Assembly: GCA_003315675.1 (NCBI GenBank)
Contig: NIZU01000064.1
Span: 1-12,724, forward strand
Length of the DNA stretch: 12,724 nt
Direction of reading: 5' to 3'
Source of the DNA: Methanocorpusculum sp. MCE
Lineage (GTDB): Archaea; Halobacteriota; Methanomicrobia; Methanomicrobiales; Methanocorpusculaceae
Below the pieces are notes generated by a model, which saw only the letters and a list, made by a program, of their open reading frames with translations, ran no database searches and had not been told where the DNA came from. Within the stretch, counting starts at the first letter, position 1. Every line of letters starts with the position of its first letter. Below are positions 1-6,752 of the stretch, piece after piece. A program made the translations under genes and the position numbers.

Positions 1-327
1 TGTATCAGCTCGACCGGAACGTCCCTCGACTCTCCGGCAGATATGAGATTCGGCCGTGCCCCGTACTTTGCCATGATCAATCTCTCCTCGAACACAGCCT
101 CCATATTCCAAAATCCATTTACCGATGCTGAAAGCGGTGTTGGCCCAAAGGTAGTACAGCTCCTTGCATCAAACGGCGTTTCTGTCTTAATAACCGGAAA
201 AAGCGGTGTGAATGCAACTGCTGCGTTGAAAGCCGGCGGTATCGCTGCATATGAACTCACCGAACCGATCACGATCGCCGAAGCTCTGCAGAAGTACCTT
301 GCTCACGAACTTTCTCCGCTTCTTTAA
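1..327 (+). CDS. Dinitrogenase iron-molybdenum cofactor domain protein (NifX/NifB C-terminal-like), 5' partial
   Basis: The reading frame is open from base 1 and ends with TAA at 325-327, giving 108 residues. The first visible residues (CISSTGTSLDSPADMRFGRA) match the usual start of small proteins of the dinitrogenase Fe-Mo cofactor family (PF02579, MTH1175 type), so probably only two or three residues are missing. Family hallmarks seen are the early S-T-G segment, the D-x-R-F-G-R-A-P-Y-F motif, an N-P-F turn, a G-x-G-P-K-V-V-Q-L-L helix and a V-L-I-T-G-K-S-G-x-N strand-loop. These proteins are about 110-120 residues, fold like RNase H, and are thought to bind or carry Fe-S/Mo-type clusters; the cellular role of the stand-alone archaeal members is not established. 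It lies upstream of a molybdopterin-type oxidoreductase gene, but a hairpin and about 320 bases separate them, so co-transcription is doubtful. The family call is firm, the function is not. Confidence 0.85.
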   Translation, partial: CISSTGTSLDSPADMRFGRAPYFAMINLSSNTASIFQNPFTDAESGVGPKVVQLLASNGVSVLITGKSGVNATAALKAGGIAAYELTEPITIAEALQKYLAHELSPLL

Positions 328-434
328 GGCCCGATGACCGTCGTCGCAAGCGATAAGAGCGGGACGGATGTGCTTTGTTCGAGGAAAAAAACAACATCCT
401 CCCGAATACCTCTTATATGACAGTCCCGAAAAAA

Positions 435-460
435 AGAGACGGACATACATGCCCGTCTCT
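435..460 (+). terminator. Hairpin terminator downstream of the NifX-like gene
   Basis: AGAGACGG (435-442) and CCGTCTCT (453-460) form a perfect 8-bp stem with a 10-base loop. An A-run lies before it (429-435) and a T-rich stretch after it (461-469). It sits about 110 bases after the stop codon. It could end transcription in either direction, since the flanking runs are complementary. Confidence 0.55.
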
Positions 461-651
461 GTCTCTTTTCAATTTACCGTGATTTCATTTTTGACCTACG
501 CGCGCAGTTAATGTATTTTGCATAAGTTCATATTTTATTACACAATATTAGATTTACAAACCCACTACTATTCTCCAAAAATAAAGTAAAATGAGGTTTA
601 GTTAACATCACAATTAAATGCTGAAAAAATGACCGTTTTTATGGTAATATC
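461..651 (+). promoter_or_regulatory. AT-rich intergenic region, presumed promoter of the fdh-like operon
   Basis: The roughly 190 bases before the fdhA-like gene are much richer in A and T than the coding DNA. They hold several weak TATA-like stretches (around 530-536 and 576-590), none close enough to the archaeal consensus to pick out. No Shine-Dalgarno sequence precedes the ATG at 652, so the transcript may be leaderless or short-leadered. I see no gene in 328-651 apart from the hairpin listed separately. Confidence 0.35.
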
Positions 652-1824
652 ATGCAGATGAACTATGTGACCACCATATGCCCGTACTGCGGTACTGGCT
701 GCGCACTCAATCTCGTTGTTCGTTATGGAAAAGCAGTAGGGGTTGCCCCTTCTCATCGTTCTCCGGTCTGTTCCGGGAAACTCTGTTCCCGCGGACTTCG
801 TGCTGCCCAGGCTCTTGATGAAGCAAGGATCGAACAGCCTTTTGTCAAAGGAGAACCGGCAGACTGGGATACTGCGATCGGCAAAGCAGCTGAACTCAAA
901 AAATTCGCCGCTGGCGAAGTTGCCGTTATTACTTCAGCACGTCTCACGAACGAAAATCAGTTCCTTGTACAGAAGTTTGCCACGGAACTGGGTGCCGTGA
1001 TCGGCGTTGTGAACGGCGGAACCGGAATCTCAACCACCACACTCAATGAAATCAGGGATGCCGATGTGATTCTTGCGCTCGGCGATGTAATGAAAGCCCT
1101 TCCCCTCACAGGAAACAAAATTCTCCAGGCTAAAGAAAAAGGTGCCCGCATTTTCTATCTTGGTCCGCATAGCTATACTGCCGTTCAGGCAGACACGGTC
1201 GAGATCAGTGACGCGTACACGGAACTGCCGCCCGGATTCAGTACACTCCTGAAGAATGCCGCCCATCCGGTCGTTGTCTATCTGGCAAACGATGCAGCAG
1301 CCGCGGCCCTCGCCGCCGGACTTAAAATCAATGCTGCGGTATTGTACGATACAAACAACGGCCGCGGCACTGCAGCTATGGGCATCGCTCCTCTTTCACT
1401 TCCGGAGACCATCAAAGCTGCCTTCATTATCGCCGAAACTCCGGAGATGGAGCAGGATATCTATGCAGATCTTCTCGAAAAGCTCGACAGCCTTGAACTG
1501 AGTGTTGTCGCCGCATCTTCCGAAACTTCCCATTCGTGAATTGCCGACATAGTTTTACCGGTCTCTGCACTCCACGAAAGCGAAGGTACAGTCACCAACT
1601 GGGAGGGACGTATTCAGAAGATCAAGCAGGCAGTCACCTCGCCGGACGGTGTCAAACCGCTTGCTGATGTTCTCTTTGATCTTGCCGGAAAGGTTGGCAT
1701 CAGCATCCCATCCGGCACTCCGGAGGAGATTTACACAGCCCTCGTCGCCGAGCTCCCGGTGTTTGCCGCTGCATCATATGAACAGATAACCAAACCGGAT
1801 GGCGCCTATCTTCGCGAGGCCTGA
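652..1824 (+). pseudogene. fdhA: Short formate dehydrogenase alpha-like (molybdopterin oxidoreductase) subunit, interrupted by in-frame TGA at 1537-1539
   Basis: The frame from ATG 652 reads 295 residues to TGA (1537-1539), then continues in the same frame for 94 more residues to a second TGA (1822-1824). The N-terminus carries a [4Fe-4S] site C10-x2-C13-x3-C17-x27-C45 of FdhA/NuoG type. The middle has the S-A-R-x-T-N-E segment, an A-D-V-I-L-A-L-G strand and N-N-G-R-G-x-A-x-M-G, matching the FdhA N-N-V-Q-G motif. After the stop come I-A-D-I-V-L-P and G-T-V-T-N-W-E-G-R-I-Q, the matching FdhA motifs, so the interruption is inside one protein. At 390 codons it is much shorter than the roughly 680 residues usual for methanogen FdhA. 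The Cys/Sec metal-ligand region appears as V-N-G-G-T-G-I, and the C-terminal pterin-binding domain is absent. It lies two bases before fdhB, so an electron-transfer role with FdhB is likely, but formate oxidation by this subunit alone is doubtful. ATG 658 is an alternative start. Confidence 0.75.
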
Positions 1825-1826
1825 TC

Positions 1827-3065
1827 ATGTCTGAAAAAGGCGAGATGTTCTATGCCTGGACGAAGTCCGACGATATCAAAGGCGAATGCGGAGGAGGAGT
1901 CATCTCGCACCTCAAGTATGCTCTGGAAGCAAAGATCGTTGATGTTGTCTTAACGGTACGAAAGTGATATGATATCTACGATCCTCAGCCGGTATTCATC
2001 ACTGATCCGGCCGATCTCGCTTCATGTGCGGGATCTCTGCACTGTGGAACGTTCCTTCTCCCGAAACTGATCAAAAGGTATCTGAACGGCGCTAAAGATC
2101 TCAAAGTAGCGATCACCGTCAAAGGATGCGACGCGAAAGCGCTGTATGAACTTGCCAAACGTCAGCAGATCAATATGGACAATGTCCTCTCCATCGGTCT
2201 CAACTGCGGAGGGTCCGTTTCACCGACTGTCGCCCGCGAGATGATCGCCGAAAAGTACGGTATCGATCCCGATGACGTCGTCAAAGAGGAGATCGACAAG
2301 GGACAGTTCATCGTGATGACCAAAGACGGTCAGCATAAAGGCATTAAAATCGATGAACTGGAAGAGGAAGGCCTTGGCCGCCGTGCAAACTGTCAGCGCT
2401 GCGAGACCAAGATTCCCCGGCAGGCGGATCTTGCCTGCGGTAATTGGGGTGTTTTCGGCGAAAAAGCAGGCAAAGCAACCTTTGTCGAGGTCTGTTCTGC
2501 AAAAGGCGCAGCCGTATTCGACGGTGCAGTCAGTGCAGGGGCAATCGATGTTTGTTCTCCCGATCCAAAAGGTCTCGAGATACGTGGAAAGATCGAGTCC
2601 GTCATGGTCAAGATGGGTAAAAAGGCTCAGAAGAGTCAGTTTGCAGCTCTGGGTGAAGGAACCGAGCGGCTCGCGAAAATTATGCGTGACTCTTCCCGCT
2701 GTATCGCCTGCCGTGCATGCATTGAAAACAGTCCGATCTGTTACTGTGTCGAGTGTTCTACCTTAAAACCCCACCTTGTAGACCAGACTCAGACACCGCC
2801 CGACTTTATGTTCCATCTGATCAGATTCGCCCACATTGCCGACTCATGTGTGAACTGCGGTCAGTGTCAGGAACTCTGCCCTGCCGAAATTCCGAACGCC
2901 CATTTCATGCATGCCCAGCAGGTAGAACTTGAAAAGATGTTCGGGCACACGCCGGGCATTGACATGAGTCTTCCAGTACTTGCGTTTGCAGAAGAGAGAG
3001 ATGAACGCCAGCGTCTGAACGATACCGGATCAGATATGATCTTCGAAAATGTGTTCAAGGAGTAA
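1827..3065 (+). pseudogene. fdhB: Coenzyme F420-dependent formate dehydrogenase beta subunit, interrupted by in-frame TGA at 1965-1967
   Basis: One frame runs from ATG 1827 to TAA 3063-3065 (412 codons, close to the usual FdhB length) except for TGA at codon 47. The order is FrhB N-terminal domain (F-Y-A-W near the start, E-C-G-G-G-V-I-S), FrhB C-terminal FAD/F420 domain (V-K-G-C-D-A-K-A, L-N-C-G-G, R-R-A-N-C-Q-R-C, A-D-L-A-C-G-N-W-G), then two Cys clusters: C292-x2-C295-x2-C298 with C305 and C307, and C341-x2-C344-x2-C347-x3-C351-P. The family transfers electrons between F420 and the catalytic subunit through FAD and [4Fe-4S] clusters in the cytoplasm. The TGA falls in V-L-T-V-R-K-(stop)-Y-D-I-Y-D, where family members in my memory have Gly, so GGA to TGA is the simplest explanation. 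The next in-frame ATG in the open part is 2175, which would lose most of the flavin domain. FrhB or FpoF are alternatives, but pairing with the FdhA-like gene favours FdhB. Confidence 0.85.
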
Positions 3066-3157
3066 AACTAAGAAAAACCTGCATTCTTTACACAGAACTG
3101 AGATGCACACCAGCTTTCATTCAGTCCAACCCTCACATATATCTCCACCCCCCATAC

Positions 3158-3163
3158 TTTTTT
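3158..3163 (+). terminator. Oligo-T transcript end after the fdh-like operon
   Basis: A six-base T run follows a C-rich stretch about 95 bases after the fdhB stop. Archaeal RNA polymerase can terminate at oligo-T without a hairpin. No stem is visible, so this is a weak call. Confidence 0.3.
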
Positions 3164-3230
3164 GACGGTTCAAATTTCCGGTCAATACCTATGAACCCTA
3201 TGTCTTCTCTGCCTCCTTTAAGTAGTGTGA

Positions 3231-4219
3231 GTGACAATACCTCAAAACAATCAACTTCATCCGAGAATAGTGAATCAGCTCATGGGATCTACACGTATTT
3301 TCAAACGCCGAACCGTTAGTGATAACCGGGTCGCCCCTTTTCTCATCATACTTGCTGCGGTCTGCTGGGGAACGATCGGGATCTTCACCCGGGAACTCCA
3401 GGCCTCAGGATTCACCTCTGTTCAGATAACCGCAGCACGCTGCGGAGTGACTGCTCTCTGTCTTGTCACGGGTTTGCTGCTCACCGACCGGGAAAACTCA
3501 AGATCGTTCCAAAGGATATCTGGCTGTTTATCGGGACCGGGCTCATGAGCATCGTGTTTTTCAACATCTGCTACTTTACTTCGATCCAGTATATCACCCT
3601 CTCGATGGCATCGGTATTGCTGTATACGGCACCGTTTTTTGTGATGCTCATGTCTGTGTTTTTGTTCCATGAAAAAATGACGTTACAGAAAGGCATTGCC
3701 CTTATTCTGGCATTCAGCGGCTGTGTTCTCACCGCGGGCATCATCGGCGGCGAAGTCAGCAGCATCACGGAAATCGGTATCCTGATTGGGCTTGGTTCCG
3801 GATTTGGCTATGCCTTATACACGATTTTCGGGATGCTGGCTCTCAAAAAATATCATCCGATTACAATCACGGCATACACATTTCTGGTTGCGGCCATCGG
3901 CATACTTCCGTTCTGTGATGTTGGAAAGATGGTCAGTCTGTCTACAGGAAATTCGGGAATTCTGCCGTATATCCTGATCCTCAGCATTGTATGTACGGTA
4001 CTTCCCTATTTCCTGTACACCAAAGGTCTGAAACACGTGGAAGGGGGAAAAGCATCGGTGATGGCTTTTGTTGAGCCGATGGTTGCAACACTTATCGGAA
4101 TTTTCCTTTTCCATGAACAGATGACTCTCCTGAATGCGACCGGCGTCATTCTGATTTTTGCAGCAATCGTTCTTTTGAACAGTCGGACTCGGTCATCAGC
4201 TCCTCCTGATACTCCCTGA
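3231..4219 (+). pseudogene. EamA-family (DMT superfamily) transporter, frameshifted by one lost base near 3493-3496
   Basis: Two overlapping open frames encode the two halves of one ten-helix drug/metabolite transporter. The first half reads R-V-A-P-F-L-I-I-L-A-A-V-C-W-G and runs to about 3495. The second enters from there and ends at 4219. Adding one A to the AAAA run at 3493-3496 fuses them into T-D-R-E-K-L-K-I-V-P-K-D-I-W-L-F-I-G-T-G-L-M-S, a typical loop and start of helix 3. Each half ends with the EamA signature (H-E-K-M-T-L-Q-K-G and H-E-Q-M-T-L-L-N-A-T-G). From ATG 3282 the repaired protein is about 312 residues, the normal family size. GTG 3231 would add 17 hydrophilic residues and is less likely. 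Substrate unknown; the family exports amino acids, metabolites or drugs. It stands alone, with its own upstream AT-rich patch around 3134-3143. Either a sequencing indel in a homopolymer or a real frameshift. Confidence 0.8.
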
Positions 4220-4325
4220 TTTACCTATGCTCCTGCAGATATGGTGCCGCGCGCACAACTGCATTTTATCAAATATTCGTGTGCTGTAATTCAGCATTTG
4301 TTCTTTGAAAATTCTAAGCTCAATA

Positions 4326-4346
4326 TGGATTTTATATCAAAATCCA
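4326..4346. promoter_or_regulatory. 8-bp inverted repeat, possible operator upstream of opuAA
   Basis: TGGATTTT (4326-4333) and AAAATCCA (4339-4346) are perfect inverted copies separated by five bases (ATATC). It lies about 95 bases upstream of the candidate TATA box of the betaine importer. The length and dyad symmetry fit a regulator binding site, but an AT-rich cruciform of no function is also possible. Confidence 0.3.
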
Positions 4347-4438
4347 TCGGCAAAATGGCAATAAATATTGATTTTGTGGACATCAGCGGCTTGAATTTTC
4401 AATTGAGGGACACACAGGCGAAAAAATCGCAATTCGCG

Positions 4439-4446
4439 TTTAAAAT
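4439..4446 (+). promoter_or_regulatory. Candidate TATA box of the opuA operon
   Basis: TTTAAAAT fits the archaeal TATA-box pattern. A start of transcription about 25 bases downstream would give a leader of some 30-40 bases before the strong ribosome binding site at 4501-4506. Assigned by sequence and position only. Confidence 0.35.
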
Positions 4447-4498
4447 GAGCTTTTTTGAAAATGGGTAATTTTAACAAAGATTAACAACAAATACTAAG

Positions 4499-5752
4499 TT
4501 GGAGGGTTTCGTTATAGTTGAAATAGTTTGCAGCGGAGATCCGCCTGAGTCAGAGCTGATTATTCGTGTACATGGTCTGACCAAAGTCTTTGGTCATGAT
4601 CCGGAAAAAGCCCTGGAACTTCACCGTTCGGGCCGCTCAAAAAAGGAAGTTCATGAAGAGACCGATGCGACGATCGCTCTGCACAATGTCTCTTTCGAGG
4701 TTATGCGTGGAGAGACTTTCGTTCTTATGGGTCTTTCCGGCAGTGGGAAATCAACTCTTCTTCGTTGTATGAATCGTCTTATTGATCCGACAAAAGGTGA
4801 GATTGAGATCGACGGAGAGGACATTATCGGCATGGATCATGAGGAACTTCGGCTGATCCGCCGACGCAAACTTGGGATGATCTTCCAGAATTTTGCACTT
4901 CTTCCGCAGAGAAACATTCTGGACAACGTAACGTTCGGTCTTGAAATCATGGGCGTTCCCAAAGCTGAACGTAATCAGCGGGCTGAACAAGTCCTAGAAA
5001 TGGTAGGTCTTGGCGGCTACGGAAGCAGTATGCCCTCGGAACTTTCGGGCGGGATGAAACAGCGTGTCGGTCTTGCCCGTGCACTCACCAGCGATCCGGA
5101 TATTTTGTTGATGGACGAAGCGTTCAGCGCTCTTGATCCGCTGATCCGCCGCGATATGCAGGACGAACTTCTGGAACTTCAGGAGCGGCTCGGCAAAACG
5201 ATTATTTTCGTGACCCATGACCTTGACGAGGCACTGAAGCTCGGCACAAGAATCGCTCTGATGAAAGACGGTTCGATCGTGCAGATCGGTACGCCTGAAG
5301 AGATTCTGACAAATCCGGAGAATGCCTATGTCGAGAAGTTCGTCGCCGATGTGGACCTGACCCGCGTTCTCTCGGCAAAGGATGTTATGCGCCGTCCCGA
5401 GCCGGTCGCCCAGTGCACTGCCGGTCCGCGGGTAGCGCTGCATCTGATGGAAGAGCATGATATCCCGATGATCTTTGTTGTCACCCGCCAAAGAAATCTT
5501 CGCGGTCTCGTGACTCTGGAAGATACCATCGGTGCTGTGAAAACGGGAAAAACCATGTCGGATATTCTCAAAACGAACATTCCTATCGTTGCACCCGACG
5601 CGCCGCTTTCCAACATTCTCTCTCTGATCGTCGACAGCCAGTATCCAATGGCCGTTGTAGATGAAACCGGCAGACTGCACGGCGTAATTTCGCGTGCATC
5701 CATTCTGGCTGCGCTAGCCCGTAAAGGAGGCGATTCGAATGGAACTGCCTAA
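4499..5752 (+). CDS. opuAA: Glycine betaine/L-proline ABC importer ATP-binding subunit with CBS domains
   Basis: A 417-residue ATPase of the OpuAA/ProV family, normal in length. Numbering from TTG 4499: a basic N-terminal helix typical of ProV (F-G-H-D-P-E-K-A-L), Walker A G-L-S-G-S-G-K-S-T at 78-86, a Q-loop (I-F-Q-N-F-A-L-L-P) near 126, signature L-S-G-G at 182-185, Walker B I-L-L-M-D-E at 202-207, an H-loop T-H-D near 240, then two CBS repeats over about 295-410. It energises osmolyte uptake at the inner face of the membrane; in related importers the CBS pair senses ionic strength. It overlaps the permease gene by 14 bases. The start is odd: GGAGGG at 4501-4506 overlaps the TTG itself and sits 7 bases before an in-frame ATA at 4514, where an ATG would be expected, giving a protein beginning (M)-V-E-I-V. 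The true start is probably 4514. Confidence 0.95.
   Translation: MEGFVIVEIVCSGDPPESELIIRVHGLTKVFGHDPEKALELHRSGRSKKEVHEETDATIALHNVSFEVMRGETFVLMGLSGSGKSTLLRCMNRLIDPTKGEIEIDGEDIIGMDHEELRLIRRRKLGMIFQNFALLPQRNILDNVTFGLEIMGVPKAERNQRAEQVLEMVGLGGYGSSMPSELSGGMKQRVGLARALTSDPDILLMDEAFSALDPLIRRDMQDELLELQERLGKTIIFVTHDLDEALKLGTRIALMKDGSIVQIGTPEEILTNPENAYVEKFVADVDLTRVLSAKDVMRRPEPVAQCTAGPRVALHLMEEHDIPMIFVVTRQRNLRGLVTLEDTIGAVKTGKTMSDILKTNIPIVAPDAPLSNILSLIVDSQYPMAVVDETGRLHGVISRASILAALARKGGDSNGTA
4501..4506 (+). promoter_or_regulatory. Strong ribosome binding site that points to an ATA start codon at 4514
   Basis: GGAGGG followed by seven bases and then the in-frame triplet ATA (4514-4516). No ATG, and no GTG or TTG in the right frame, lies at normal spacing: TTG 4518 is in another frame and meets a stop after two codons. 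This decides between the upstream TTG, which overlaps the site, and a non-standard or mutated start. Confidence 0.5.
5723..5730 (+). promoter_or_regulatory. Shine-Dalgarno site of opuAB inside opuAA
   Basis: AAAGGAGG lies eight bases before ATG 5739, within the last codons of opuAA. It fixes the permease start and implies coupled translation of the two overlapping genes. Confidence 0.8.
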
Positions 5753-6581
5753 AATCCCGATTGGCGATGCCGTAGAAGTGATTTTTGACTGGATAGAGAC
5801 GTATTTCTCATGGCATCTTGATGCGATCAGCGATGGTCTGCGTGTTCTTGTGAACGGACTCGAGGATATGCTCCTCGCATTACCTGCACCGGTACTGATC
5901 GCTCTCACGGGTGTGTTAGTCTGGTTCGTTACGCGTCACGATATCAAAATAACGATCCTCACGATGCTCGGCCTTGTCCTGATATGGGATCTCGGTCTCT
6001 GGGAGCTTTCAATGCTCACCGTAGTCCTTGTTCTCATTGCAACGGTGATCGCGCTGGCGCTTTCGATTCCCATCGGCATCGCTGCTGCGAGGAGCGATAC
6101 GCTGAATGCGGCTCTTCGTCCAGTTTTGGATTTCATGCAGACGATGCCGTCGTTTGTGTACCTTATTCCTGCCGTGATCTTCTTTGGTCTCGGCAGCGTA
6201 CCCGGCATCATTGCAACGGTGATTTTTGCCATGCCCCCTGCATTGCGACTCACAACGCTCGGTATCCGGCAGGTCCCCGTCGAGCTGATAGAAGTGGCTG
6301 ATGCATTTGGTGCAACGCCCAGACAAAAACTGTTCAAAGTTCAGCTTCCGGTTGCGCTTCCGACGATTATGGCCGGGGTCAATCAGTGTATTATGCTTGC
6401 CCTTTCGATGACCGTGATCGCCTCCATGATCGGTGCGGGTGGACTCGGATATCAGGTTCTTGTCGGTATTCAGAGGGTTGATATCGGCATGGGATTCGAA
6501 GCAGGACTTGCGATTGTTATTCTGGCAATCATATTCGACCGGATCACGCAGAACCTTGTACCGAAGTACGGGAAGAAGTGA
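5739..6581 (+). CDS. opuAB: Glycine betaine/L-proline ABC importer permease subunit
   Basis: A 280-residue membrane protein of the OpuAB/ProW type (binding-protein-dependent transport permease fold). The N-terminal 50 residues are amphipathic (I-F-D-W-I-E-T-Y-F-S-W-H), as in ProW. Hydrophobic segments follow at about 52-65, 70-82, 86-108, 130-155 and 215-270. The coupling (EAA) loop is seen at 185-225 as E-V-A-D-A-F-G-A-T-P-R-Q-K-L-F-K-V-Q-L-P, and M-I-G-A-G-G-L-G after it is typical. The motif F-M-Q-T-M-P-S-F-V-Y-L-I-P is a family hallmark. It forms the channel for osmolyte uptake. The gene starts inside opuAA behind a strong ribosome binding site. The binding-protein gene follows after a 171-base gap, unusually wide compared with the overlap upstream. 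Confidence 0.95.
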   Translation: MELPKIPIGDAVEVIFDWIETYFSWHLDAISDGLRVLVNGLEDMLLALPAPVLIALTGVLVWFVTRHDIKITILTMLGLVLIWDLGLWELSMLTVVLVLIATVIALALSIPIGIAAARSDTLNAALRPVLDFMQTMPSFVYLIPAVIFFGLGSVPGIIATVIFAMPPALRLTTLGIRQVPVELIEVADAFGATPRQKLFKVQLPVALPTIMAGVNQCIMLALSMTVIASMIGAGGLGYQVLVGIQRVDIGMGFEAGLAIVILAIIFDRITQNLVPKYGKK

Positions 6582-6752
6582 CGTGAAACTGAGTTTTCCG
6601 TTTCTGTCAAAAAACGAAACCCCATAACAGCCGGATGAAGACGGGGTGTCTGACTGAACTCAGGCATTCGTTTCTTCTGGTAAAATCCCCCCTTTCATCA
6701 GGGTCATGATCGTCGTATTCCCAAACTAGGACGAAAAAACTTAGGAGAAATT
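6582..6752 (+). promoter_or_regulatory. 171-base spacer between permease and binding-protein genes
   Basis: The spacer holds a weak hairpin (GTTTC 6600-6604 with GAAAC 6616-6620) and a CCCC/GGGG pair flanking about 20 bases. No clear TATA box is visible. A ribosome binding site AGGAGA (6743-6748) lies four bases before ATG 6753. The gap may allow separate, higher expression of the binding protein or mRNA processing, as is common for ABC importers. Confidence 0.35.

Larger units (their letters stand above)
4220..4498. other. AT-rich intergenic region before the betaine importer
   Basis: This stretch is clearly more AT-rich than its neighbours. A 75-codon open frame at 4241-4468 has no recognisable motif and atypical composition, so I do not call it a gene. 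The region contains an 8-bp inverted repeat (4326-4346), a TATA-like box (4439-4446) and a six-T run (4451-4456) that could end the DMT transcript. Confidence 0.5.

Noticed and set aside
1537..1539. Selenocysteine at the TGA of the FdhA-like gene
   Set aside because: FdhA selenocysteine lies near residue 130-140 beside the metal, not near residue 296, and I see no convincing SECIS-like element nearby.
652..3065. Genetic code with UGA as sense codon
   Set aside because: TGA ends the DMT, opuAB and P1B ATPase genes and the fdhA-like frame at positions expected for true stops, and another gene is interrupted by TAG instead.
3227..3319. GTG-started hydrophilic N-terminus in the frame one base off from the DMT gene (30 codons)
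   Set aside because: It ends at TAG before the first transmembrane helix and would need a further frameshift; the ATG at 3282 already gives a normal-length transporter.
4241..4468. 75-codon plus-strand frame between the DMT and opuAA genes
   Set aside because: It lies in AT-rich DNA holding the promoter and the dyad, has no ribosome binding site or recognisable motif, and its composition is unlike the neighbouring proteins.
4994..5680. 228-codon minus-strand frame
   Set aside because: It is a shadow of the intact opuAA gene; the Cys/His/Arg-rich composition has no domain pattern.
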